Shown here: piece by piece, positions 42,619 through 50,797 of the stretch
Layout: each line of letters begins with the position of its first letter
Position numbering within the stretch: position 1 is the first letter of the stretch
DNA from: Symsagittifera roscoffensis
Taxonomy: Eukaryota > Xenacoelomorpha > Acoela > Convolutidae
Length of the DNA stretch: 64,000 nt
Direction of reading: 5' to 3'
Assembly (NCBI RefSeq): GCF_963678635.1
Contig: NC_087070.1
Span: 18,509,318 to 18,573,317 of the forward strand
Made by a program: the position numbers and the translations under genes
The notes under the pieces: model-generated
What the model was told of the DNA's origin: nothing
Seen by the model: the letters and a program-made list of their open reading frames with translations, nothing else
Database searches by the model: none

Positions 42619-42779
42619 CGCCTACGCAATAATCCTTTTACGGTAATGACGTCAACCTTTGAATAGAAGTGACGTCACAGCCTGCGCAATTTTCTTTTCA
42701 TGGTAAGGACGTCATTCTATGAATAGAAGTGACGTCAACACCCACGCAATTTTCCTTTTATGGTAATGACGTCATTCCT
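42619..42779. promoter_or_regulatory. 60-bp CRE/CArG repeat array, copy 2
   Basis: This is the duplicate of the array at 38575-38735. TGACGTCA palindromes lie at 42647-42654, 42670-42677, 42730-42737 and 42767-42774, and the perfect CArG box at 42754-42763. One substitution in the middle unit (TTTCATGG for TTTTATGG) further weakens its CArG-like site, while all CRE palindromes are kept. Confidence 0.75.
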
Positions 42780-42875
42780 TTGAAAGTTCTAGAATTTTCC
42801 AGAAAAATTTTCAACCAATCAGAACTAAGCAGTTTCTAGTCATAACTTTGGATCCAAAATATTCATTTTTGAAGA

Positions 42876-43461
42876 ATGTCAATTAAAAAGCATTTGAACT
42901 TCCTCGAATTACTCTACAAGAAAAAAGAAAATATTCCGTGTGATTTCCTTATTGATGAAATAGATGTAGATTCTTACTTTTTTCACAATTTTTTGGACGT
43001 TTATGTTGTCCAAAATAGAGTTCTCCGGCTAAGTAAAGGTCTCTTTAGAGAAACGTACTCAATCAAAGAGTTTATTTTTGATCCACATATTGCGTATCAA
43101 AGCTATAAACTTACAGCTGAGTTACACTTGATAGGAAGAAATTTTAACTATTTTAAAAAATTTGAAGTTAATAAAAAAATCGTACGATAATATTTCAAAG
43201 ACTCTTTTTATTCCATATCCAACTCGCAAATTTGTTAAAACTCCCCAGCAAAGTTCTTTATTCCTCCATTTTTATAAAGATTTTCAAAGTTCAAAATCTT
43301 GCATGATCAGTTTTGGTATTAGAGTTCCAGAGATTTGCTTTGAAAAATTCATCAACTTTGAGTTATCGTCTCAAATCTACATCAAAATCAAAAAACGTGA
43401 TTATCTGCTAAAAAATCAGCAATTTCTTATCGATTATATACAAAAAATTCAGTTAACTTGA
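42876..43461 (+). pseudogene. Unknown Maverick gene, copy 2 (two overlapping frames)
   Basis: The first frame is 42876-43190 (104 codons). The second frame opens across 43162-43461 (99 codons, beginning at TTG, no ATG). In this copy the second frame is full length and ends TGA at 43459-43461. That stop overlaps the ATG of the 52-codon membrane protein by one base. The absence of an ATG for the second frame and the homopolymer at the overlap argue for frameshifting or a mutation, rather than two genes. Function unknown. Confidence 0.45.
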
Positions 43462-43619
43462 TGAGAAGACTTGCAGAGATGCTACTTTTATTAATTTTTC
43501 TTCTTTCGTTACTTATATCAGCAATATTTCTTATTTTTACAGAAAACAACTTTTGGTCATTTAATTTTGCGATTGCTTTTGTGTACATTTTTACTTATTT
43601 GGAAGACTTAAGTCCTTAA
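43461..43619 (+). CDS. 52-residue two-pass membrane protein, copy 2
   Basis: Same protein as at 39416-39574. Here the preceding frame is intact and its TGA (43459-43461) overlaps the ATG (43461-43463) as TGATG, a layout that permits coupled reinitiation. Two hydrophobic segments; function unknown. Confidence 0.55.
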   Translation: MRRLAEMLLLLIFLLSLLISAIFLIFTENNFWSFNFAIAFVYIFTYLEDLSP

Positions 43620-43825
43620 AAGGATCCTCTGATTGGATACAACAACTTGAACAAAAATGAACATTTTTGTGATTGGAAACGACAATGTATAAAATGGAGC
43701 TTTGTTTCCAATTGGACATGAGTTTTCTATAAGAATTCCATAAAAGGAATTTGAAATCTGATTGGACACGACTACAATCCAAATAAGGAAAATTCATTCT
43801 GATTGGTTAAACCCACACATTCCAG
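43614..43825. promoter_or_regulatory. CArG/CCAAT-box cluster, copy 2 (promoter of the 43997 gene)
   Basis: Perfect CArG boxes lie at 43614-43623, 43738-43747 and 43779-43788, with TGATTGG boxes and a TATAAAA (about 43688) between them, as in copy 1. The next rightward ATG is at 43997, about 170 bases after the last CCAAT box. This copy is the one that can drive the unique right arm. Confidence 0.6.
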
Positions 43826-43996
43826 TTGAAGGTACCACTCTCTCTTAACTAAAAATCATTTTATTTTCAATTTAACTACCGTCAACTACCTCCTCTCTCA
43901 GCTCTAAATACAATAATTTCAACTTAACCACAGTCAACTTTCACCCTCTCAACTGTAAATCTTGTATTTACTCATTAACTCAATTTATTGCTCAAA

Positions 43997-44497
43997 ATGA
44001 TCTTCTCAGTACAAAACAACAACCTTATGTTCTCGGTGAAATTTTTGGCTGATTTAGTACAAATCCAAGTGCGAGAAACAGTTTGTGGAGTTTTCCTGGC
44101 ACGAATGGACATCCCAATCCAAGTCTGGCATATGGTGGAAGTGATGCGAAGGGATTTCAACGAACATCATATACCGCAAGTACCTCCTACAGAGAATCAA
44201 CTTGGAGAAATGCAAATGATGGAGGAAGTGGCCGAGCATGTGGGAATGAACTACCCCGAAATTCCTGACTCTAGATATGTAGCCCAACCATTCGACGATT
44301 TCCTCTTTTCTTGGGAAGAGGGATCTGTGGACAACCCAATTATAATCGAAGAGCATGAGGGGTTGTCTGAGCCAAGAACTCCAGTCAACGAACCACCAAG
44401 ACAACCACCAGTGATGGAGGCAAGACCAGCTTTGCGCTCCATTGAGAACTTGCAAAATTTTGAGAACTCAGCTGCTCGACAGCTCTTTGATTTGTAA
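43997..44497 (+). CDS. Unknown acidic Maverick protein
   Basis: This 166-codon ORF starts at ATG 43997 (MIFSVQNN); an in-frame alternative start codon lies 9 bases upstream. The N-terminal 60 residues are globular (FLADLVQIQVRETVCGVFLARM). The remainder is acidic and Pro-rich (VNEPPRQPPVMEARP), with short linear-motif character. It lies directly downstream of the CArG/CCAAT cluster and at the border of the duplicated block, with its coding part entirely in unique sequence. It could be a regulatory early protein; no homologue was recognised. Confidence 0.5.
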   Translation: MIFSVQNNNLMFSVKFLADLVQIQVRETVCGVFLARMDIPIQVWHMVEVMRRDFNEHHIPQVPPTENQLGEMQMMEEVAEHVGMNYPEIPDSRYVAQPFDDFLFSWEEGSVDNPIIIEEHEGLSEPRTPVNEPPRQPPVMEARPALRSIENLQNFENSAARQLFDL

Positions 44498-44559
44498 ATA
44501 AATTGGTTACTGTCTTGTGCTTTGTAATTTAATTTCTTTGTATCTAGTAAATTTATTTT

Positions 44560-45470
44560 CAAGAGATAGGAAGAAGGAGATCATAGAAAAGTTTATTAAG
44601 AAATTTCAATGGTAAGAATTTGTTAAAAATGAAACTAATTATGCATCTGGTTAATACTTTTATAGAATTTTGTTAGAAAGATGGCAAAGAAATTAAACCA
44701 ATTTTTGCAAGCATGTGAAAAACTTTACATTAATTTTTGCACCATGCAAAACTTTTCATAAATTTTTTTTGCACACTTGTTAAAAAAAACAAAGAAAATC
44801 TCGCAAATTGAGAAAAATTTCATTAAATATTTTTGCATTTCAAAGAAAACTGAAAGAGGATTTTCTTGCACATTTAATGATTAAAGAAAATGAAAATCTT
44901 TGTTTTAAGTTTGATTATAAAAAAATCTCTTTTTTGCATGTATATTAATCAAAAATATTGGAAAAACAATGTATTAAGATGGGGAATAGTACTCAAAGTC
45001 AGCAATTATGAAAAAATTTTAGCATTAATTTAACAAGTTTTTTAAAATAAAATTTTGCAATTTTTGCATATGAATAAGAAAAAATAAGTTAGATTTTTGC
45101 ATTTGTTTTCAAAAAACCACGAAAAAACTTGCATCTAACACAAAAATTTGTTGAAAATTTTTGCACACTTGTTGAAAAAACCAAAACAGTTTTTGCATCT
45201 TGTAAAAAAGTTTATTTAAATTTTTGCAAACGTGTTGAAAAAATCAAACCAAAATTTAAAAACTCTGAATTTAAAAACTCTGAGTTAGTTTTTACACACG
45301 TGTTGAAAATTGCAAATTTGTTCGTTGAAAAAACTTTTGATTTAAATAAGAACTATTTTGACAAGATTTTTATTAACAAATATTCAATTATTAATAGAAA
45401 AATTGATACGCTCACTATTTACGGTACCAAAACCATCAATAAAACAATTTTCAACAGCAATTTTTAACAC
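44560..45470. repeat. A+T-rich region with dispersed TTTTTGCA motifs
   Basis: About a dozen TTTTTGCA[C/T] motifs recur at irregular 25-70 base spacing (for example near 44702, 44738, 44770, 44934, 45093, 45158, 45190 and 45220), often followed by ACTTGTTGAAAAA. A 112-codon frame at 45129-45467 is generated by this repeat and is not accepted as a gene. TTTTTGCACAAAAA also occurs near the right end (54300, 54450). A 23-base inverted match to 54526-54548 lies at 44966-44988. Confidence 0.6.
44966..44988 (-). repeat. Inverted copy of a right-end motif
   Basis: The reverse complement of 44966-44988 matches 54526-54548 at 22 of 23 positions. Two weaker direct copies follow at about 54555-54575 and 54595-54615. 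The pair is inverted and 9.5 kb apart, enclosing the structural-gene arm. It may be an internal inverted repeat, a remnant of a terminal repeat, or a dispersed short element. Confidence 0.6.
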
Positions 45471-45477
45471 GTCAGTC

Positions 45478-45987
45478 TCATACTTTGAGTTTTGAACTTT
45501 TCGAATCCTTTCCAAAAAAAGCTGATCCAAGAGTCTGAGTAGACGCAATCTTCTGAGCAGAACTGAGATATGGTCTTTTGAATTTTTTTCGCAGCAGTCG
45601 TTTCTTTGCAACACTAGGTAATTTTTCCGGTATTCTACATTTCAAGTTGTGTTCGACTGCACGATTCAATTGGTTGAAAACTTCACCTCTTGATGAAATA
45701 ATATTGAAATAAAATCTGTATTTGTATAAAGTATATATACAGTCAACAATTTGATAAGTGAAATGATATTTATCTAATCTTTGCAAAATCTGATTGAGTG
45801 ATGATCCGATTAATACTAAGTGAAATTTGCAATTTTCCACTGGGCAGAATGATGAATGGTTAGATACACAGTAGTCTTGGGTAACAATAAGTTTTTCATA
45901 AAAGCTTTCTGAGACAGAGATAAAAAGAGATTTTGCATTGTAGTCCGAATAAAAAGTGGAATATGCTTGACACATAGCAGATGCCAT
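45478..45987 (-). CDS. Unknown Maverick gene on the minus strand
   Basis: This 169-codon ORF begins at ATG 45987 (MASAMCQAY). The N-terminal ~120 residues are beta/alpha with spaced Cys (CPVENCKFHLVLIG). The C-terminal third is basic with VAKKRLLRKKFKRP, a possible nuclear-localisation or DNA-binding tail. It is divergent from the PC4-like gene and shares the CArG-containing spacer with it. No family recognised. The intact frame amid broken neighbours suggests it is real. Confidence 0.5.
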   Translation of the reverse strand: MASAMCQAYSTFYSDYNAKSLFISVSESFYEKLIVTQDYCVSNHSSFCPVENCKFHLVLIGSSLNQILQRLDKYHFTYQIVDCIYTLYKYRFYFNIISSRGEVFNQLNRAVEHNLKCRIPEKLPSVAKKRLLRKKFKRPYLSSAQKIASTQTLGSAFFGKDSKSSKLKV

Positions 45988-46225
45988 CACCGATTAATTG
46001 TTGAAAATGATTATTATCTATATTGAATTGCTTATATAGTAGTTCCATCACCTACGCAATGTCCATATTTGGATCATCACCTACTCATTATTCCATATAA
46101 GGTAATAATACCTTTTATGGATTGTACAGTGAGTCATCTAGATTTCCTAATTTCTATAAATTTACAAATATCATTATTTTGAAATATCTACTTTTGATCA
46201 GTTGGTTCTGAATCTTAAATCAAAA
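45988..46225. promoter_or_regulatory. Divergent promoter with three perfect CArG boxes
   Basis: Three exact CC(A/T)6GG boxes lie within 58 bases: CCATATTTGG 46063-46072, CCATATAAGG 46093-46102, CCTTTTATGG 46111-46120. The first is preceded by CACCTACGCAAT, the same CTACGCAAT word that starts the 60-bp units of the polB control region, so the two promoters share a module. A TATATA-like CTTATATAG lies at about 46031. The spacer serves the minus gene ending at 45987 and the plus gene at 46226. Confidence 0.65.
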
Positions 46226-46765
46226 ATGTATTCACGAAAAGATATCCTTCCCAACTATATTGAATTTGATGAGAACCAAAAAAGGATTGGGAGATTTTCT
46301 TGGTCCCAAAAACCCTACAACGAAAGAATTTACTTTGAACCTTGCTTCCAATTGCTAAAGAAAAATGAATCTGGACAAATCGAAAAAACCCAGCAAGTCT
46401 ATCTTGGTGAAAAAGAAGGGGAAAGGATATCAGCAATACGGAATACTGTTATTCACGATGCTGAAAACCTTGGACTCGTTCCTGTATTGGAACCCAATTC
46501 TGACAAAGACTCAAACATGGAGCAGGAACTTGCGAACTGTCATGCGGTGTATGACGTAGCAACATACAAGAAGAGAAGGGTGTGTGTCACAATCAAGAAG
46601 TACACTGTGAACAAGCCACCCTACATTCAGATTCGACTCTTCACTGCAAAGGAGAACGAAGTCTTGAAGCAAGTTGCCTATGTCAACTATACTTTGAACG
46701 AATTCAAAGAACTTGCCCAAGTTTTGGGAGATTTTATGTTTGTTGAGAACTGTAATGTTCAATAA
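46226..46765 (+). CDS. PC4-like candidate ssDNA-binding protein (first)
   Basis: A 179-codon ORF from ATG 46226. Two successive beta-rich halves are visible: GRFSWSQKPYNERIYFEP with a following helix, and RRVCVTIKKYTVNKPPYIQI followed by a helix around LNEFKELAQVL. Four strands and a C-terminal helix with basic and aromatic residues resemble the PC4/p15 transcriptional-coactivator fold that binds single-stranded DNA. This is a structural guess from pattern and not a confirmed match. Relics of the same gene occur at 60.95-61.47 kb. It would suit protein-primed replication, which exposes ssDNA. It is the first gene of the rightward array and is preceded by the triple CArG promoter. Confidence 0.5.
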   Translation: MYSRKDILPNYIEFDENQKRIGRFSWSQKPYNERIYFEPCFQLLKKNESGQIEKTQQVYLGEKEGERISAIRNTVIHDAENLGLVPVLEPNSDKDSNMEQELANCHAVYDVATYKKRRVCVTIKKYTVNKPPYIQIRLFTAKENEVLKQVAYVNYTLNEFKELAQVLGDFMFVENCNVQ

Positions 46766-46854
46766 TTTTGTTGTTGAGTGATGTTATTATAGTAATGTAA
46801 TTCAAGTATTCATCTTCTTGAGTCATTTTTTAAAACTTCTTTGAGCTGAGCAGT

Positions 46855-47283
46855 ATGAGTTGGAACATTGGATTTTCCAGAAATCTTGTTTTAAAGCTTC
46901 AAAATAAATTGGGATTTTTTCATATCGTCCTACAAGAAAAGTCCCAGAAGTTTTCACTAACATGTTTGGAATCTCATAGTTTACCAAAATTGCAAGATTT
47001 GGATACAGAATCACAAATTTCTCAATTTGAGTGGACTTTGCATAATGGAAGACGAAAAAATTTTCTAAGTTATCGTTCAGATATTAAGAAAATAGATATT
47101 ATAGAGTATCGTAAAAAAGGAAACACTTGGAAGAACAATCAGAATTTTCAGTTGGAAAAAAAAGAGTATGATAATTTGGTTGATTTTATCTCCTCAGTTT
47201 TGTCTTATGTAGAAATTTTCAAAAAAACTTGTATCATTATTGACGAATGCACTGTAGAAAATGAACGTTCAGAAATTGAATGA
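46855..47283 (+). CDS. PC4-like candidate ssDNA-binding protein (second)
   Basis: A 142-codon ORF. Residues about 55-115 contain WTLHNGRRKNFLSYRSDIKK, then IDIIEYRKK, a polar loop and LEKKEYDNLVDFI. This order of strands, DIREY-like strand and final helix is close to PC4-type domains. The C-terminus is acidic. It follows the first PC4-like gene by 89 bases and overlaps the next ORF by 23 bases. The two genes may be ancient duplicates. ssDNA binding is inferred. Confidence 0.5.
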   Translation: MSWNIGFSRNLVLKLQNKLGFFHIVLQEKSQKFSLTCLESHSLPKLQDLDTESQISQFEWTLHNGRRKNFLSYRSDIKKIDIIEYRKKGNTWKNNQNFQLEKKEYDNLVDFISSVLSYVEIFKKTCIIIDECTVENERSEIE

Positions 47284-47707
47284 AATTCTCAGAAATTTTG
47301 ATTTGATAAAGCATGACTTTTCATCAAATACAAAAAGAAAAAATTTTTTTTTTTGTACCTGTATTGTTTTGGACCCAAACATAAATTTGAAAGAAATGGA
47401 CCAAAAATTTCCTTTTGGGGGTCTAATTGGATACGGAAATTCTTGTATGGATTACTTTTTTGCAAATTCAAAAATTTTCAGACTTCATGCAATTTTACAT
47501 GATGCAGCTGGATCTGTGAATTCTACTACTTATAAGGGACCTGGTTATTGTTATTTTTTACCTAGGTTTCCAAGTTTTTGTTTTCTTGGTCACGGGACTG
47601 GATTAATCTTCTGTTTATATGTTAAAATTTTTGCTTCATCAGTATATGCATTGTTCGATACTAGTGATTCTAACAACAATTTTCAGCAAAAACAGTTACC
47701 ATCATGA
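47261..47707 (+). CDS. Maverick ORF with HDAAG / GPGY / GHGTG motifs, function unknown
   Basis: A 148-codon ORF whose ATG lies inside the end of the previous gene. The N-terminal third is basic and polar. A conserved-looking core follows: FGGLIGYGNSC, LHAILHDAAGSVN, YKGPGYCYFLPR, and FLGHGTGLIFCLY with a hydrophobic helix near the C-terminus. The His-Asp pair and Gly-rich loops recall small phospholipase or peptidase sites, but the order does not fit one cleanly. Membrane association is likely. It ends TGA at 47705-47707 in an ATGA overlap with the next gene. Confidence 0.5.
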   Translation: MNVQKLNEILRNFDLIKHDFSSNTKRKNFFFCTCIVLDPNINLKEMDQKFPFGGLIGYGNSCMDYFFANSKIFRLHAILHDAAGSVNSTTYKGPGYCYFLPRFPSFCFLGHGTGLIFCLYVKIFASSVYALFDTSDSNNNFQQKQLPS

Positions 47708-48174
47708 GTCTAGTTGTTTTGGATATTGAGTGTATTGAAAACAAAATAGTTAAAGAGTTAGGAGTTTATCAAAATGAACAAACTGTGGGATATTCCTTTC
47801 TTCCTCCCAAAAAGTTCAAAGCTACATCTCAGTCTGCTTGGTGTACGAAGCATCTTCATGGAATCAATTGGAACAGTGGCCATGAAAAATATACTGAGCT
47901 TGAAAAAATATTGAAAAAACTAAAAGCTCCAGAAACGGAGTTTTTTGCAAAAGGTTATGAAAAATGTAAAATTCTGTCAGAAATTTTGGAAACAAAGGTT
48001 ACAAACTTGGATGACTACGCATGTCCTAAAGTTCAGAATTTGATTTTCAAAGATGAAGAATATGATTGGAGGTGTAGCAACTACCCATTTCGTCATGCAA
48101 ATACTCTTCACTGTGCAGTAAGAAAAGCATTTTCATACGGAACATGGACTCGATGTTTTTTTAATAAATTGTAA
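47704..48174 (+). CDS. RNase-H-fold exonuclease-like protein
   Basis: A 156-codon ORF beginning MSLVVLDIECIENKIVKELG, where Asp7-x-Glu9 matches the ExoI motif of DnaQ-type exonucleases. Further segments (FFAKGYEKCKILSEIL and NLDDYACPKVQNL) are in the order seen in related element-encoded nuclease-like proteins. A final HCAVRKAFSYGTW may be the third motif region. Clear ExoII/ExoIII aspartates are not evident, so activity is uncertain. The start overlaps the previous stop as ATGA. It could trim ends or process intermediates. Confidence 0.5.
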   Translation: MSLVVLDIECIENKIVKELGVYQNEQTVGYSFLPPKKFKATSQSAWCTKHLHGINWNSGHEKYTELEKILKKLKAPETEFFAKGYEKCKILSEILETKVTNLDDYACPKVQNLIFKDEEYDWRCSNYPFRHANTLHCAVRKAFSYGTWTRCFFNKL

Positions 48175-48254
48175 ATTACCTTAAAAATTTTGTATTATCG
48201 TGTTTTTGAAATTTAAATCTTAGTCATTATCAATTTTTTCATTCCAGAGTTGAG

Positions 48255-48520
48255 ATGAGTGATGAATGTGACAAGCAATTAAATTTAGGAAATTTTGTTT
48301 TTGATGAGGAGAATCATGAACGAAAATCTTGGAAGTTTTTTGGACGTACGTGTAATAGATCTCTTTTAGTGTTCATGTGCCAATTTTTTGTCATAGTTCT
48401 AATACTAAAGCATATGCAATCGTTCGAATAATGTTATCCACTACATGTGAAGAAACAACTGTTTGGGTAGCAATTTTATCAAGTACAGTCGGTTATATTT
48501 TACCTTCTCCAAAGCTATGA
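48255..48520 (+). pseudogene. Small membrane protein of the Maverick, frame-shifted
   Basis: From ATG 48255 the frame reads a short acidic N-terminus, then a hydrophobic segment (SLLVFMCQFFVIVLIL) and stops at 48429-48431. A different frame continues sense coding with a second hydrophobic segment (TVWVAILSSTVGYILPSPKL) and ends TGA 48518-48520. Two membrane segments with a short polar loop would make a two-pass protein of about 88 residues. The shift lies near 48390. The final stop overlaps the ATPase start as ATGA. Splitting is inferred from the continuity of hydrophobic pattern. Confidence 0.5.
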
Positions 48521-49382
48521 ATAAAATAATTTCTTCCAAAGAACAAGTTTTTATTTCGCTAGTTGGACCGAGTGGGTCTGGAAAATCACATCTTATTTTT
48601 GAGTGGTTAAAAATTGGTACATTTCAACCAAAGTTTGACAAAACTTTTTTTTTTATCAACATTATCAACCTCTTTATGGACAAATGCAAAGAAAAAACCT
48701 TAAGTTTATCCAAGGAGTCGACTTTGAACTGATTGAAAACCTTCCCAATAATGGAGCAAAATACCTGTTAATATTTGATGATTCTTGTGAAGAAATTTCA
48801 AATTCTAAGCAGTTTGTAAAAGTTGCTACTGCTGGAAGACACAGGGGACTGAATACAATATATATTAAGCATAACTTGTTTCATCAAAGCAAATTGGGAA
48901 GAGATGTTTAGTTACAAAATACATATATAGTCCTATTCAAGTCACCGAGAGATGTTTTACAAATCAATACATTAAGTCAACAACTAGGTCTAGGATCACA
49001 ATTGAAAGAGTGGTATCAAGATGCAACATCTACTCCTTATGGTCATTTACTCATTGATTTAACTCCAAAAACAGTTGATTCGCTAAGATATTGCACAAAT
49101 AGTAGTTCAGTTCCATCAAAGTTTTATCTACCAGCAGGAACAGAAACTATGTTTTTGGACGATGAGCATACAATACGTCTCTATACTCCCAATATTCCAA
49201 ACATTTTCTCAAAAATTTCAAAAACAATTCATCCTCCATTGTCCAAAAAGTTTCATTCAATTCCTCAGCGAATGTCTAGTAAATTTACTACGAGGCGAGC
49301 TAAAGGATCTTCGAAAAATAGACTTAGTAAAATATCGACGAGAAATATCAGAACTCACACGAAGAAGAACTTCACTGCATAA
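48517..49382 (+). pseudogene. Packaging ATPase (FtsK/HerA-type) of the Maverick, broken
   Basis: The ATPase drives genome packaging into capsids in this family. Walker A GPSGSGKS is at residues 17-24 from ATG 48517. A run of Ts at about 48646-48655 coincides with a frameshift. Coding resumes in frame 0 with Walker B (YLLIFDDSCEE) and the motif TAGRHRGLNTIYIKHN. An in-frame TAG at 48909-48911 follows, then sense coding to 49382 (STPYGHLLIDL). One frameshift and one nonsense mutation therefore inactivate it. The start overlaps the preceding gene by ATGA, and its 3' end overlaps the next ORF by 221 bases. Confidence 0.85.
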
Positions 49383-49860
49383 AAGGAGAACTATTTTGAG
49401 CTCACCAAAAAGCTTACAATTAATATCTGTTATCACTCCTTTTGTCATTAAGCGATTGACGCAGTATGGATCAGTTTGTTCTAATTCCTTACTCAATTTA
49501 TCAATCACAAAGCACACTTCCAAAAAAAAGCAAGAAAAAGAGGAGATTGTACCAAAAAATTTTGATTCTATTTACAGTGCTGTAAATGCAAAGTTGAAAA
49601 CGAGTAACAATAAGCACCTTATTGATTTAATTTTGAACTCTCTTAGAATTAGACTAAGTCAGTCAGAAAATATCATATTAGATACTCGAGACACAAAAGA
49701 ATCAATTGTAGACTTTGTGTGTGCACTAAAACGAAAAAATACCGACTTTCCCGATATTTACTTTACCATTTTGGAAGCAACTCAAATTCCACCTAATATT
49801 GTTGCCAACAAGAATGCCAAAGCGAAAGACAGAGGAACTTGGATCCCTTTCAAAATCTGA
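49162..49860 (+). CDS. Conserved-looking Maverick protein of unknown function
   Basis: A 232-codon ORF overlapping the ATPase tail in another frame. Its first ~25 residues are the part that overlaps ATPase coding and may be spurious. From FLSECLVNLLRGELKDL on it is a well-formed helical, basic protein (ISELTRRRTSLHKRR) with a central strand SLQLISVITPFVI. Its C-terminus (GTWIPFKI) overlaps the integrase start by 47 bases. Its place between ATPase and integrase is occupied in other Mavericks by virion-associated proteins, so a structural role is plausible. I cannot name the family. Confidence 0.5.
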   Translation: MSIQYVSILPIFQTFSQKFQKQFILHCPKSFIQFLSECLVNLLRGELKDLRKIDLVKYRREISELTRRRTSLHKRRTILSSPKSLQLISVITPFVIKRLTQYGSVCSNSLLNLSITKHTSKKKQEKEEIVPKNFDSIYSAVNAKLKTSNNKHLIDLILNSLRIRLSQSENIILDTRDTKESIVDFVCALKRKNTDFPDIYFTILEATQIPPNIVANKNAKAKDRGTWIPFKI

Positions 49861-50755
49861 AAAGGTAAGTCTGAGCAGATTGTATTCTAGGGGTAGAGCT
49901 GCGTACGGTTCTGTGCGAAACTTGATTAAAGCAAGCGGATTGTCAAAAAAGAAACTAGAACAGTTTTTACAAACCAAGACATCGTATACAAAATTTGGTC
50001 CCCCAATCAGATGTTTTCGAAGGCTTCAAGCATTTTCAAAATATATAAATGAAATTTGGTGTATGGATTTGGCATTTGTGGACAAACTAGCGAGTCAAAA
50101 CAAAGGAGTCAAATATTTATTGGTTGCTGTTGATGTTTTTTCGCGATTTGTCAGAGTTCAATCAATGAAAACTAAATATGCCAAAGACACTTTGCAAGCT
50201 TTCAAAAAAATGATTTCTCGAAAAAACACTCCTGAAAAGCTTTGGGTTGATAAAGGAACGGAATATGGAGGAACTTTCAAAGAATTTTGCAAGGAAAAAA
50301 GTATTGAACTTTACTCAACCATGAGTGAAACAAAAGCTGCATTTGCAGAGAGAGCCATTCAATCATTAAAACACATTATTTACCGCTACATAGAAGATCA
50401 TGGTGAAAAATTCATAAACAAATTGCCGCAATTTGTGTCTACAATGAATTGTCGCATCAATAGATCTATTGGGAAATCACCTAGAGATGTCAAGAATATT
50501 GATTTCCTCTCAATTTTGTACAATAAACCTCTAACAAGGTATAAGAAACTAAAATTCGAAGTTGGAGACAGAGTGAGAATTTCAAAGAATGATATTCCGT
50601 TCCGAAAAGGATATAAACCACAGTTTACAGATGAAATTTTTGAAATTTTGGCAGTCTCTACAAAAAAGCCTCCAACATATATCATCAAAGATCTCGACAA
50701 AGAGGAAATTCTTGGAAAATTTTATGAAAAAGAGCTTAGAAAATGTTCTGATTAA
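49814..50755 (+). CDS. int: Retroviral-type DDE integrase of the Maverick
   Basis: Integrase inserts the linear transposon into the genome. From ATG 49814 the protein has a basic N-terminal region with a helix-turn-helix-like segment (GSVRNLIKASGLSKKKLEQF). The catalytic core follows: first Asp in IWCMDLAF (50066-50068), second Asp in LWVDKGTEY (50249-50251), Glu in AAFAERAIQSLK (50348-50350). A C-terminal SH3/chromo-like tail (VGDRVRISK…FEIL, KFYEKELRK) is also present. The frame is fully open. The ORF overlaps the previous gene by 47 bases and is followed after 42 bases by the minor capsid gene. This is one of the hallmark Maverick/Polinton genes. Confidence 0.92.
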   Translation: MPKRKTEELGSLSKSEKVSLSRLYSRGRAAYGSVRNLIKASGLSKKKLEQFLQTKTSYTKFGPPIRCFRRLQAFSKYINEIWCMDLAFVDKLASQNKGVKYLLVAVDVFSRFVRVQSMKTKYAKDTLQAFKKMISRKNTPEKLWVDKGTEYGGTFKEFCKEKSIELYSTMSETKAAFAERAIQSLKHIIYRYIEDHGEKFINKLPQFVSTMNCRINRSIGKSPRDVKNIDFLSILYNKPLTRYKKLKFEVGDRVRISKNDIPFRKGYKPQFTDEIFEILAVSTKKPPTYIIKDLDKEEILGKFYEKELRKCSD

Positions 50756-50797
50756 AGGTAAATCATTTTTAAACTAAATTTTTACCGATCAGTTGTC

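Larger units (their letters stand above)
39893..43936. repeat. Tandem duplication, copy 2
   Basis: This is the second copy of the 4,044-base block. Its right end (…CCACAGTCA at 43936) continues into unique Maverick sequence (AACTTTCACCC…), so copy 2 is the one joined to the structural-gene arm. Differences from copy 1 include single substitutions in polB (changing one Glu to Gly and one Leu to Phe), in the 60-bp array (42700), and a 1-base insertion at about 43393 that keeps the 3' part of the 200-codon gene open here but not in copy 1. Confidence 0.95.

Noticed and set aside
45129-45467. 112-codon ORF with V-E-K/C-K repeats
   Set aside because: It is generated by the TTTTTGCA/TTGAAAAA repeat motif and lacks protein-like complexity.
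49865-49896. Perfect-looking intron (GTAAGT ... TTCTAG) in the integrase gene
   Set aside because: It is only about 30 bases long, and removing it would delete a well-formed part of an already open integrase frame.
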